From an uncultured Eubacteriales bacterium (GTDB lineage: Bacteria > Bacillota > Clostridia > Christensenellales > Aristaeellaceae), in the NCBI GenBank assembly GCA_902790495.1, contig CADASK010000020.1, forward strand, positions 1 through 64,000: a stretch of 64,000 nucleotides of DNA. The letters are read 5' to 3'. The position numbers and the translations under genes were made by a program. Shown here in pieces: positions 56,484 through 63,827 of this stretch (the first letter of the stretch is position 1; the number at the start of each line of letters is the position of its first letter). The notes under the pieces are model-generated. The model had not been told where the DNA came from, made no database searches, and was given only the letters and a program-made list of their open reading frames with translations.

Positions 56484-56540
56484 GCGAAGGGGTGCAGGGG
56501 GCGACCGCAAAGCCCCCTGCCCGCGCCAGCAGGCGCGGAA
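56484..56540 (-). repeat. Element A copy A24 (reverse)
   Basis: H2 GCAGGGGGC/GCCCCCTGC with loop TTTGCGGTC; H1 loop changed to TGCT with arms intact. Confidence 0.85.
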
Positions 56541-56624
56541 TCCTGCTAAAAGACGAGCTGCAATTCAATCCATTGATAAGAAGATGTACTCTTCTCTGAG
56601 TACAAAGTAAGGAGATGACACCCG

Positions 56625-57977
56625 ATGAGCGAGGTACGCGCGGCCGTGCCGCCCAACAGCCTCGAGGCTGAGCGTTCCGTCCTGGGTGCCATGCTCCAGG
56701 ATCCCCGCGCGGTGGACAAGGCCATGGAGCGCCTCAGCGAGGAGGACTTCTACCAGCCCCAGCACCGCGAAATCTTCCGCTGTATGCAGGCCCTCAACCA
56801 GGCCCACAGGCCCATCGACCTGGTGACCATGGACGCGGAGCTGTCCCGGCGGGGCAGCCTGGAGGGCGTGGGCGGCGACGCCTACCTGATGGAGCTAGAG
56901 CAGTTTGTGCCCACCACCGCCAACGTCCAGGCCTACATCGGCATCGTGCTGGAGAAGAGTACCCTGCGCAACCTGATCGGCGCGACGCAGACCATCCAGC
57001 AGGAGTGCTACAACCAGATGAACCCGCTGGAGGACGTGCTGGCCCACTCGGAGAAGGCCATCTTCGACATCGTGATGCGGCGCGGCGGCGGCGACACCCT
57101 GCTGCCCATCCACGACGTGCTGCTCAACACCTACCAGCAGATCGAGGAACTGAGCCGCCTCAAGGGCCGCGTCTCCGGCGTGCCCACCGGCTTCACCGAC
57201 CTGGACCGCCTGCTGACCGGTCTGCACCCCGGCGAGCTGATCCTCATCGGTGCGCGCCCCTCCATGGGCAAGACCAGCTTCGCGATGAACATCGCCTCCT
57301 ACGCGGGCCTCGTGGCCGGCAAGACGGTGGCTGTCTTCTCCCTGGAGATGCCGCGCGAGCAGATCACCCTGCGTATGCTCTGCTCCAACGCCCGTGTGGA
57401 CATGCAGAAGGTTCGCCAGGGCACCCTGTCCATGGAGGACTGGGGCAAGCTGGCCACCTCCATCACCACCATGGCCGACGCGCCCATCTACATGGACGAC
57501 ACCGCCGGCCTCTCCCCCACCCAGCTGCGCTCGCGCTGCCGCCGCATGATGATGGAGCACGGCCTCGACCTGATCGTGGTGGACTATCTGGGACTGATGC
57601 ACGCGGACGGCCGGGCGGAGAACCGCCAGCTGGAGGTCAGCGAGATCAGCCGCAGCCTGAAGGCCATCGCCCTGGATCTAAAGGTGCCGCTCATCGCCTG
57701 CGCCCAGCTCTCCCGCGCCGCGGCCAACCGCCCGGACAAGCGGCCCATCCTGTCTGACCTGCGCGACTCCGGCTCCATCGAGCAGGACGCCGACGTGGTC
57801 ATGTTCCTCCACCGCGAGGCCTATTACAACCCCGAGACGGAGGACAAGAACATCGGCGAGGTGATCCTCTCCAAGCAGCGCAACGGCCCCCTGGGCACGG
57901 TGAAGCTGGCGTGGCTGAGTGAGTATACGACCTACGCCAATCTCGCGCCCGGGACATCGGGAAGTGCACCCTACTAA
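56625..57977 (+). CDS. dnaB: Replicative DNA helicase DnaB
   Basis: DnaB unwinds DNA at the replication fork. The 450-residue protein has the N-terminal domain (PNSLEAERSVLGAMLQDP) and a RecA-like motor with Walker A GARPSMGKTSF, Walker B LDLIVVDYLGLM, and the DLRDSGSIEQDADVV motif. AAGGAGATG precedes the ATG. It follows rplI as in many Firmicutes; no intein is present. Confidence 0.98.
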   Translation: MSEVRAAVPPNSLEAERSVLGAMLQDPRAVDKAMERLSEEDFYQPQHREIFRCMQALNQAHRPIDLVTMDAELSRRGSLEGVGGDAYLMELEQFVPTTANVQAYIGIVLEKSTLRNLIGATQTIQQECYNQMNPLEDVLAHSEKAIFDIVMRRGGGDTLLPIHDVLLNTYQQIEELSRLKGRVSGVPTGFTDLDRLLTGLHPGELILIGARPSMGKTSFAMNIASYAGLVAGKTVAVFSLEMPREQITLRMLCSNARVDMQKVRQGTLSMEDWGKLATSITTMADAPIYMDDTAGLSPTQLRSRCRRMMMEHGLDLIVVDYLGLMHADGRAENRQLEVSEISRSLKAIALDLKVPLIACAQLSRAAANRPDKRPILSDLRDSGSIEQDADVVMFLHREAYYNPETEDKNIGEVILSKQRNGPLGTVKLAWLSEYTTYANLAPGTSGSAPY

Positions 57978-58013
57978 GCTATCGGGAGCTTGCTGCACCA
58001 TCAAGCTCATGGG

Positions 58014-58070
58014 TTCCGCGCCAGCGGGCGCGGGCAAAGGGCTTTCTGATCGCCCTTTGCAAACCTTCGG
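58014..58070 (+). repeat. Element A copy A25
   Basis: H2 GCAAAGGGC/GCCCTTTGC with loop TTTCTGATC (one change); H1 has CCAGC in the loop region; tail AAACCTTCGG. Confidence 0.8.
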
Positions 58071-58127
58071 GTGCAAACCTTTCATGTTATCGCAATCGCA
58101 ATCAATGTTTTTTCCGAAGGAGTATCT

Positions 58128-59090
58128 ATGGAGGAAATCACGGTCGTTCAATTGGCCAAGGACATGCGCTACGAGGGCTTCCTGCTGGTGCGCAGCGCGG
58201 AGCAGCGCATCGACAAGAAAGGCTCATTCTACCTGGACATCACCCTCTGTGACCGCTCAGGCGAGATCAACGGCAAGATCTGGAACTGGAACAGCCTCGA
58301 GACGCCGCCCGCCAGCGGCAGCGTGGTGAAGGTGCGCGGCACCGTGCAGGAGTTCAACGGGCGGCTGCAGCTGCGCGTGGAGCTCTGGCGCATGATGCGG
58401 GCCGAGGACGAGGTGGATATGCGCAGGCTGATCCCCTCCGCCCCGGAAAGCCCCGAGACCATGCGCGGCGAGATCGACCGGGTGATCGACAGCTTCGAGA
58501 GCGAAAGCCTGAGGAAGCTCACCCGCGAGATGCTGCGCCTGGCCGGCGACGAGCTGGACTTCTACCCGGCAGCCCAGCGCATGCACCACGCCGAGCGCGC
58601 GGGCCTGCTGCACCACACCACCAGCATGCTGGTGACCGCCCAGAAGATCCTCGAGGCCTACCCCTTCCTCCACCGCGATCTGCTGCTGGCCGGGGTCATC
58701 GTCCACGACCTGGCCAAGATCGACGAGATGCAGAGCGACGCCCTGGGCAATGTGACCGACTACACGCGCGACGGCCTCCTGATCGGCCATCTGGTGCGCG
58801 GCGTCAGCCGCCTGGACGAGGCCGCCCGGAACACCGGCGTGGGCGGCGAGACCCTGGCGCTGCTGGAGCACATGCTCATCAGCCACCACGGCGAGCCGGA
58901 GTTCGGCTCCCCGCGCCGCCCGATGTTCCCCGAGGCGGAGGCCCTGCACTGGATCGACACCTTCGACGCGAAGATGAACGAGATGCAGACCATCCAGGAG
59001 CGCACGCCCGAGGGCGCCTTCTCCGAGAGGATCAAGTATCTGGACGACCGCAGGATGTATCACCCGAGATATACGGACGACGCACAGTAA
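58128..59090 (+). CDS. YhaM-like 3'-5' exoribonuclease (OB plus HD domain)
   Basis: The 320-residue protein has an OB fold (about 15-100, with GSFYLDITLCDRSGEINGKIWN) and an HD domain with LLHHTTSML (His), IVHDLAKID (His-Asp) and HHGEPEFG. This is the layout of YhaM/Cbf1, which degrade single-stranded RNA and DNA from 3' ends. GAAGGAG precedes ATG 58128. It follows dnaB after element A25. Confidence 0.93.
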   Translation: MEEITVVQLAKDMRYEGFLLVRSAEQRIDKKGSFYLDITLCDRSGEINGKIWNWNSLETPPASGSVVKVRGTVQEFNGRLQLRVELWRMMRAEDEVDMRRLIPSAPESPETMRGEIDRVIDSFESESLRKLTREMLRLAGDELDFYPAAQRMHHAERAGLLHHTTSMLVTAQKILEAYPFLHRDLLLAGVIVHDLAKIDEMQSDALGNVTDYTRDGLLIGHLVRGVSRLDEAARNTGVGGETLALLEHMLISHHGEPEFGSPRRPMFPEAEALHWIDTFDAKMNEMQTIQERTPEGAFSERIKYLDDRRMYHPRYTDDAQ

Positions 59091-59128
59091 GCCTTTTCCA
59101 TCAACCCATGATCAAAGACAAACGCGGG

Positions 59129-59184
59129 CGAAAGGTTGCAAAGAACCATCGCAAAGCCCTTTGCCCTCGCCCGCAGGCGCGGAA
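59129..59184 (-). repeat. Element A copy A26 (reverse, degenerate)
   Basis: The minus strand shows H1 (CCGCGCCTGCGGGCGAGG) and the left H2 arm GCAAAGGGC, but the right arm is changed to GGTTCTTTGC and the tail to AACCTTTCGC. Confidence 0.7.
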
Positions 59185-59220
59185 CCCCGGCGCCGAACGA
59201 TTTGGATAGGAGGTACCAAG

Positions 59221-60066
59221 ATGAACAAACGCGGATGGCTTGCGCTGATCCTCGCCGTGTGCCTGCTGGCCCTCACAGCCTGCCAGAGCGCCAACAACAG
59301 CGAGCCCTTCCAGGTCGTGACCAGCGTCAATCAGCTCCCCCAGCAGAACGTGACGGTTCCCGATCCGCCCGCGCTGGCGGACACGGTGACCTATGATTTC
59401 GACTCCGGGGACTATGATCCCGCCTCGGAGGAGGATCCCAACGCGGAGGACGAGTGGCAGGAGCTCACCTTTGAGTCCACCGTGTCGAGCGTTCCGACCC
59501 CCGCGCCGATCATCTCCAGCGCCTACGCCGGCGCGACGCCCGTGGTGCTCGATCCCATCGACAAGCCCACGCCGACCCCGGCTCCGGCCATCACCATCAC
59601 CGACTTCGTGACCTACGACGCCACCAAGCTCTCCCTGAGCTTCGACGGCCCCGTGGGCTGGGAGGTCAACGACCTCGCGTCGGACACCTTCATCCTCACC
59701 AACCCCGACGCCTCCGTGGATTACAAGGCGGAGCTGGTGGTGCGCGCCGTCGCCGTGGCCAACGCCTACGGCGAGGCCGACATGAAGAAGGAAGTCAAGA
59801 CGCTGATGAACAACCTGAAGGCGGACTACACCTCCTTCAGCCCCACCAACACGGCCAAGCGCACCCTGATGGACAAGAACGGCATCTACGCCGATTTCAC
59901 CGGCGTGCGCAAGGACACGGGCGCCTCCGTCTGGGGCCGCATCCACCTGACCTGCATCAACAAGACCCTGATCGTGATGCGCCTGACCTGCCCGCGCACC
60001 TACTCCGAAACCTACAAGGACACCGTGTACAGCAAGTTCCGCCACACGGTGAAGTTCACGAGGTAA
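59221..60066 (+). CDS. Lipoprotein of unknown function
   Basis: The 281-residue protein has a type II signal peptide with lipobox LTAC (Cys21), so it is lipid-anchored outside the membrane. Residues about 22-130 are low-complexity, acidic and Thr/Pro-rich (PTPTPAPA repeats), a likely spacer. Residues about 135-281 form one mixed alpha/beta domain (TKLSLSFDGPVGWEVND, then GRIHLTCINKTLIVMRLTC). I do not recognise the family. AGGAGG 6-7 nt upstream supports the start. It is monocistronic. Confidence 0.85.
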   Translation: MNKRGWLALILAVCLLALTACQSANNSEPFQVVTSVNQLPQQNVTVPDPPALADTVTYDFDSGDYDPASEEDPNAEDEWQELTFESTVSSVPTPAPIISSAYAGATPVVLDPIDKPTPTPAPAITITDFVTYDATKLSLSFDGPVGWEVNDLASDTFILTNPDASVDYKAELVVRAVAVANAYGEADMKKEVKTLMNNLKADYTSFSPTNTAKRTLMDKNGIYADFTGVRKDTGASVWGRIHLTCINKTLIVMRLTCPRTYSETYKDTVYSKFRHTVKFTR

Positions 60067-60084
60067 ACAGCTGCAACGATTGCA

Positions 60085-60127
60085 AAGAAACGCCCTCCGG
60101 CCAGCAGCGGCCGAAGGGCGTTTCTTA
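60085..60127. terminator. Bidirectional terminator between lipoprotein and DUF6273-like gene
   Basis: AAGAAACGCCCT pairs with AGGGCGTTTCTT around a GC-rich inner stem; it serves convergent genes. Confidence 0.85.
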
Positions 60128-60137
60128 TTCTTTCTCT

Positions 60138-60893
60138 TTACATCCCCGCCACCGGTACTGCCTGGAAGGGATTCTCCAGGGTGCCCGCGCCACCGGCGAT
60201 GTCGATCTTGGTCAGGTCGATCAGGCAGGCGGGACGGCAGCCCTCGTTCTGCACCACCACGCGGATGTAGCCCACCGCGCCGTCCTGCTTGGTGCAGCGC
60301 GCGGCGTACTTGTGGTTGACCGACTGGCTGCGGGTCCAGTAGCAGGAGTGACCGCCGTACTTCGCGCCGTACTGGAACAGGGCGTCATGGCCGTCCGGCA
60401 GCTTCTGGGCGCGGGCCCAGGGGGTGCCCCAGGCCTTGTGGGATTCCTTTGTCGCGAAGCCGTATTCCTTCTTCTTCAGGTCGTCAGCGCTCAGCAGGAA
60501 CATCCGTCCCCAGTCCGGCGTGTCCACGAGACAATCCCACTCGGCGTCGGTGAAGGCCTCCTCCCGGAACTCGCCGTTGAGGAAGTCGTACATCTCGGTG
60601 ATCTTGAAATCGCCCTTCGAGTCGATCCAGGGCTGATCGTCGCCGTGGATGCGGTGGTTGATCAGCACGTACTCGCTCACCACGTAGGCCGTGCCGTCCG
60701 AGACCTCCAGCACCCGCCAGCGGATGGGCGCCGGGGTGCCGTCCTCCTCGTAGCGGTATTCGCCCAGGGTGACGTAGACGTAACCCGCGCTCTTGTCCCA
60801 GCCGCGGAGGACGGAGGTGTCCGCCAGGGCGGAGGGGAGCAGGGCGCTGAGGGTCAGCGCCAGGGCCAGCAACAGGGTCAGCAGTCGTTTCAT
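60138..60893 (-). CDS. Secreted DUF6273-like protein
   Basis: The 251-residue exported protein has a signal peptide (about 1-25, ending ALA). The mature part resembles the DUF6273 type of Clostridia surface proteins: PIRWRVLEVSDGTAYVVSEYVL, WDCLVDTPDWGRMFLLSADDL, YWTRSQSVNH and GYIRVVVQNEGCRPACLIDL. This fold is also compared with sulfatase-modifying-like C-type lectin folds. The function is unknown. A GGAAAGAAAG-type site precedes the ATG. Confidence 0.82.
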   Translation of the reverse strand: MKRLLTLLLALALTLSALLPSALADTSVLRGWDKSAGYVYVTLGEYRYEEDGTPAPIRWRVLEVSDGTAYVVSEYVLINHRIHGDDQPWIDSKGDFKITEMYDFLNGEFREEAFTDAEWDCLVDTPDWGRMFLLSADDLKKKEYGFATKESHKAWGTPWARAQKLPDGHDALFQYGAKYGGHSCYWTRSQSVNHKYAARCTKQDGAVGYIRVVVQNEGCRPACLIDLTKIDIAGGAGTLENPFQAVPVAGM

Positions 60894-60926
60894 AAGACTT
60901 TCTTCCTTTCGGCAGGTGGCAGGAGA

Positions 60927-60953
60927 TTCCGCGCCTGCAGGCGCAATACCTTC
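60927..60953 (+). repeat. Element A remnant A27 (H1 only)
   Basis: TTCCGCGCCTGCAGGCGC followed at once by AATACCTTCAGC. H2 is deleted and a tail-like CTTC remains. Confidence 0.6.
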
Positions 60954-61701
60954 AGCTGAACAGCTTCTCCAGCTCCTCGTACTTCTCGTGGGTGATCAGG
61001 GCGTCCTGCTTGGTGCCCTCCAGCTTCACGATGTAGGTCCAGCGGCCGTAGGGCTCGATGTTGGAGATCTTGTTGAGGTTGATGATGTAGCTCTTGTGGC
61101 AGCGGAAGAACACCGCCGGGTCGAGCTTAGCCTCGGTCTCCGCCAGGGAGTCCGAGGTGACGTAGCGCCCGCCGCCCTCGGTGTAGAGCACGGTGGCGCG
61201 GTCCTCGCGCTGCACCAGCAGGATGCTGTCCATGTCCACGAAGCTCACGCCCTCGCGGTGGCGCAGCATCAGCCGCTCGCCGCTGACCTTGCGGTAGCGC
61301 TTCAGCTCCGGCAGAGGCTCCTCGCCCACGCCGCGCAGGCGGTCCCGGGCGCGCTCCAGCGTCTGGATCACCCGCTCCACCTTGAAGGGCTTGATGAGGT
61401 AATCGAAGGCGTAGACCTCGAAGGCGTCGCCCATGTACTGGTCGTGGGCGGTGGCGAAGATCAGCAGGATGGCCGGGTTCATGTCCTGAATGAGCCGGGC
61501 GCACTCCACGCCGGTCTTGCCCGGCATTTCCACGTCAAGGAAGACGACCTGGGGGCGCTCGTTTTCCACCAGGGTCATCAGCTCGTTGCCGTCGGAGGCC
61601 TCGCCCACGAGGGTGAAGCCCTCCACGCGCTCGAGCATTTTCTTTTCGATCAGGCGCATGCCCATGTCGTCATCGGCGATAACAACCCGAATGGGATCCA
61701 T
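60952..61701 (-). CDS. LytTR-family response regulator
   Basis: The 249-residue protein has a receiver domain (about 1-125; VVIADDDMG acidic pocket, phospho-acceptor Asp in VVFLDVEMPG, Lys in DYLIKPF) and a C-terminal LytTR DNA-binding domain (about 150-249, with FRCHKSYIINLNKI). Such regulators control surface, bacteriocin or quorum genes. ATG 61701 is preferred over 61707 for ribosome-site spacing. No histidine kinase gene is adjacent, so the partner is elsewhere. Confidence 0.93.
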   Translation of the reverse strand: MDPIRVVIADDDMGMRLIEKKMLERVEGFTLVGEASDGNELMTLVENERPQVVFLDVEMPGKTGVECARLIQDMNPAILLIFATAHDQYMGDAFEVYAFDYLIKPFKVERVIQTLERARDRLRGVGEEPLPELKRYRKVSGERLMLRHREGVSFVDMDSILLVQREDRATVLYTEGGGRYVTSDSLAETEAKLDPAVFFRCHKSYIINLNKISNIEPYGRWTYIVKLEGTKQDALITHEKYEELEKLFS

Positions 61702-61733
61702 GTACATTCGTCCTTTCTGTCTTGGCGCAGGGG

Positions 61734-61791
61734 TTCCGCGCCTGCGGGCGCGGGTCAGGGGGCTTTGCGGTCGCCCTTTGGAAACCTTCGC
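61734..61791 (+). repeat. Element A copy A28, chimeric
   Basis: The left H2 arm GTCAGGGGGC does not match the right arm GCCCTTTGG. Tail AAACCTTCGC follows the right-arm subtype. Confidence 0.85.
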
Positions 61792-61830
61792 CCGTCGCTT
61801 TTATGTTGAGCTGTCGTAAAGGGGGATAGA

Positions 61831-61883
61831 GCCTTCCCCCTCCGGGGGAAGGTGGCAGCGTCGTCAGACGCTGACGGATGAGG
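61831..61883 (+). repeat. Element B copy 11
   Basis: H1 CCTTCCCCC-TCC-GGGGGAAGG; H2 CAGCGTC-GTCA-GACGCTG; tail GGATGAGG. Confidence 0.85.
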
Positions 61884-61884
61884 G

Positions 61885-61941
61885 TTCCGCGCCTGCGGGC
61901 GCGGCCAAAGGGCTTTGCGATCGCCCTTTGGAAACCTTCGC
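61885..61941 (+). repeat. Element A copy A29
   Basis: H1 CCGCGCC/GGGCGCGG; H2 CCAAAGGGC/GCCCTTTGG; tail AAACCTTCGC. Confidence 0.9.
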
Positions 61942-61980
61942 CCGTCGCTTTTTACTTGAGCTGTCGTAAAGGGGGATAGA

Positions 61981-62033
61981 GCCTTCCCCCTTTGGGGGAA
62001 GGTGGCAGCGTCGTCAGACGCTGACGGATGAGG
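61981..62033 (+). repeat. Element B copy 12
   Basis: Same as copy 11 except for the H1 loop (TTT instead of TCC). Confidence 0.85.
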
Positions 62034-62034
62034 G

Positions 62035-62091
62035 TTCCGCGCCTGCGGGCGCGGGTCAGGGGCTTTGCGGTCGCCCCTGACAACCCTTCGC
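62035..62091 (+). repeat. Element A copy A30
   Basis: H2 GTCAGGGGC/GCCCCTGAC with loop TTTGCGGTC; tail AACCCTTCGC; followed by CCGTCGCTTTT. Confidence 0.9.
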
Positions 62092-62125
62092 CCGTCGCTT
62101 TTAAGCTGAGCTTTCGGAAACGCAA

Positions 62126-63397
62126 TCAGTCTACGAAATCAAACTCCATCTCGTCGATGCGGACGGTGCTGCCTTCGGTGGCGCCCTGGCGGCGGAGCTC
62201 GTCAATGATGCCCTTGCGGCGCAGGGTGCGGTGGAACCAGTTCAGGCTCTCGTCGTCGTCAAAGTTGACCGAGTTGATCAGGTGCTCCATCGCGGAGCCC
62301 TCCACCACGTAGACGCCGTCCTCCACGCGCACAGTAAAGCTGTCGTCCAGGCGGTCGTCCTCGTCGGGAACCTCCTCCTCGGCGAAGCGCTGGATCGGCG
62401 GCAGATCGCGCAGGGTGTCCGCCACGGCGTCCAGCAGCTCGTCAAAGCCCTGGCGCGCGGCGGCGCTGACGCAGAACACCGGCCAACCCAGCGGGGCCAC
62501 ATGCTCCCGCACGCGGCGCAGATTCGTGTCGTCCTCCATCAGATCGGCCTTGTTGCACACCACGATCTGCGGGCGGTCGGCCAGGTCGCCGTAGCGTTTC
62601 AACTCGAGGTTGATCTGGTCGAAATCCGCCACGGGGTCGCGGCCCTCGATGCCGGAGACGTCCAGCACGTGCAGCAGCAGCCGGGTGCGCTCCACGTGGC
62701 GCAGGAAGTCGTGGCCGAGGCCCACGCCGTCCGCCGCGCCCTCCACCAGGCCGGGGATGTCCGCCAGCACGATGTCCTGGCCCCTGCGGCGCAGGATGCC
62801 CAGGTTGGGCGTCAGGGTGGTGAAGTGGTAGTTGCCGATCTTCGGCTTGGCGCTGGTCACCACGGAGAGGATGGTGCTCTTGCCCACGTTGGGATAGCCC
62901 ACCAGGCCCGCGTCCGCGATGGTCTTCAGCTCCAGCTGGAAGGTGTGGATCTCGGTGCGGATGCCGGGCTTGGCGAAGTTCGGGGCCTGGCGGGTCGGGG
63001 TGGCGAAGTGGGCGTTGCCCCAGCCGCCGCGGCCGCCGTGGAGCAGCACGCGGGTCTCGCCGGGCTGATCCATATCCGCCACCACCAGGCCGGTCTCCGC
63101 GTTGCGCAGCACCGTGCCAGCCGGCACCTTGATGATCAGATCCTCGCCGGTTTTGCCGGTTCTGCGCTGGGCCTCGCCGTCCGCGCCGTTCTCGGCAGTG
63201 TATTTGCTCTTGAAGCGGAAATCCAGCAGGGTGTGCATGTTCGGGTCGGCGTAGAGCAGCACGTCGCCGCCCTTGCCGCCGTCGCCGCCGTCCGGGCCGC
63301 CGGCCAGGACAAACTTCTCCCGGTGGAAGGAGACCTTGCCGTTGCCGCCGTTGCCGGCCTTGCAGGTGATTTTCGCGCGATCAACAAAATTGCTCAT
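62126..63397 (-). CDS. obg: GTPase Obg (CgtA)
   Basis: Obg is an essential ribosome-assembly and stress GTPase. The 423-residue protein has the glycine-rich Obg fold (1-157; MSNFVDRAKITCKAGNGGNG and the GGPDGGDGGKGGDV loop), the G domain with GYPNVGKST, DIPGLVEGA and NKADL, and the C-terminal OCT domain (about 340-423) present in Firmicutes Obg. GGAGGAACCA lies upstream. The usual rplU-rpmA neighbours are not within the window. Confidence 0.98.
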   Translation of the reverse strand: MSNFVDRAKITCKAGNGGNGKVSFHREKFVLAGGPDGGDGGKGGDVLLYADPNMHTLLDFRFKSKYTAENGADGEAQRRTGKTGEDLIIKVPAGTVLRNAETGLVVADMDQPGETRVLLHGGRGGWGNAHFATPTRQAPNFAKPGIRTEIHTFQLELKTIADAGLVGYPNVGKSTILSVVTSAKPKIGNYHFTTLTPNLGILRRRGQDIVLADIPGLVEGAADGVGLGHDFLRHVERTRLLLHVLDVSGIEGRDPVADFDQINLELKRYGDLADRPQIVVCNKADLMEDDTNLRRVREHVAPLGWPVFCVSAAARQGFDELLDAVADTLRDLPPIQRFAEEEVPDEDDRLDDSFTVRVEDGVYVVEGSAMEHLINSVNFDDDESLNWFHRTLRRKGIIDELRRQGATEGSTVRIDEMEFDFVD

Positions 63398-63417
63398 TGG
63401 TTCCTCCGTTGGTAGGG

Positions 63418-63474
63418 TTTCGCCGCCTGCGGGCGGCGACCAGAGGCTTTCCGATCGCCTCTGGACTCTTCGGG
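63418..63474 (+). repeat. Element A copy A31
   Basis: H1 GCCGCC/GGCGGC; H2 CCAGAGGC/GCCTCTGG with loop TTTCCGATC; tail ACTCTTCGG. It begins 20 nt from the obg start on the opposite strand. Confidence 0.85.
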
Positions 63475-63513
63475 GCAGCTCGTCTATTGACAGAGTTCTG
63501 CGCCTGTGGGTAT

Positions 63514-63562
63514 GCCCTCTCCGTCAGCGCTTCGCGCTGACACCTCTCCCAGAGGGAGAGGC
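63514..63562 (-). repeat. Element B copy 13 (reverse)
   Basis: H1 CCTCTCCC/GGGAGAGG; H2 GTCAGCGC-TTC-GCGCTGAC; outer GCCCTCTCCG. Confidence 0.75.
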
Positions 63563-63603
63563 AAGGGCACCTTCGTCTTCTATGTCACCGGACACATCCG
63601 CCT

Positions 63604-63654
63604 TGGCTCCCCTATGAGGGGAGCTGTCATCGCGTAAGCGATGACTGAGGGGTT
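63604..63654 (+). repeat. Element B copy 14
   Basis: H1 CTCCCCT/AGGGGAG; H2 GTCATCGC-GTAA-GCGATGAC; tail TGAGGGGTT. Confidence 0.75.
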
Positions 63655-63675
63655 GTCCTTTGCGGGCGGCAGGGG

Positions 63676-63732
63676 TTCCGCGCCTGCGGGCGCGGCCAAA
63701 GGGCTTTGCGGTCGCCCTTTGGAAACCTTCGC
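63676..63732 (+). repeat. Element A copy A32
   Basis: H2 CCAAAGGGC/GCCCTTTGG with loop TTTGCGGTC; tail AAACCTTCGC. Copy A33 begins 3 nt later. Confidence 0.9.
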
Positions 63733-63735
63733 GGG

Positions 63736-63792
63736 TTCCGCGCCTGCGAGCGCGGGTCAGGGGCTTTGCGGTCGCCCCTGACAACCCTTCGC
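63736..63792 (+). repeat. Element A copy A33
   Basis: H2 GTCAGGGGC/GCCCCTGAC with loop TTTGCGGTC; tail AACCCTTCGC; H1 CCGCGC/GCGCGG with one internal change. Confidence 0.9.
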
Positions 63793-63801
63793 CCGTCGCC
63801 A

Positions 63802-63827
63802 GCCGCTGTTGTTTGGGCGGCTTTTTT
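63802..63827 (+). terminator. Plus-strand hairpin with T-run
   Basis: GCCGC/GCGGC followed by TTTTTT, 9 nt after A33 on the plus strand. No plus-strand gene reaches it. Confidence 0.4.

Larger units (their letters stand above)
56237..56624. other. 388-nt repeat-filled gap inside the rplI-dnaB cluster
   Basis: It contains A23 (reverse long), element B copy 10 (reverse) and A24 (reverse). No gene is seen. Confidence 0.75.
61808..62107 (+). repeat. 150-bp tandem repeat of B plus A (two units)
   Basis: GAGCTGTCGTAAAGGG marks unit starts at 61808 and 61958. A related GAGCTTTCGG at 62108 begins a third unit that stops. The units differ mainly in the A subtype: A29 is CCAAAGGGC, A30 is GTCAGGGGC. 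Confidence 0.85.
61702..62125. other. 424-nt repeat block between the LytTR gene and obg
   Basis: It holds A28, B11, A29, B12 and A30, including a 150-bp tandem repeat. No gene is present. Confidence 0.85.
63398..63825. other. 428-nt repeat block upstream of obg
   Basis: It holds A31, element B copies 13 and 14, A32 and A33, then a plus-strand hairpin. The obg promoter was not located; repeats reach close to its start. Confidence 0.75.

Noticed and set aside
61808..62107. CRISPR array
   Set aside because: Only two 150-bp units with nearly identical sequence and no short unique spacers; no cas genes in the window.
3919..63792. GCGATCGC octamers as a HIP1-like genome-wide palindrome
   Set aside because: Most occurrences lie inside element A loops rather than being scattered in genes, so they reflect the repeat, not a HIP1-type skew.
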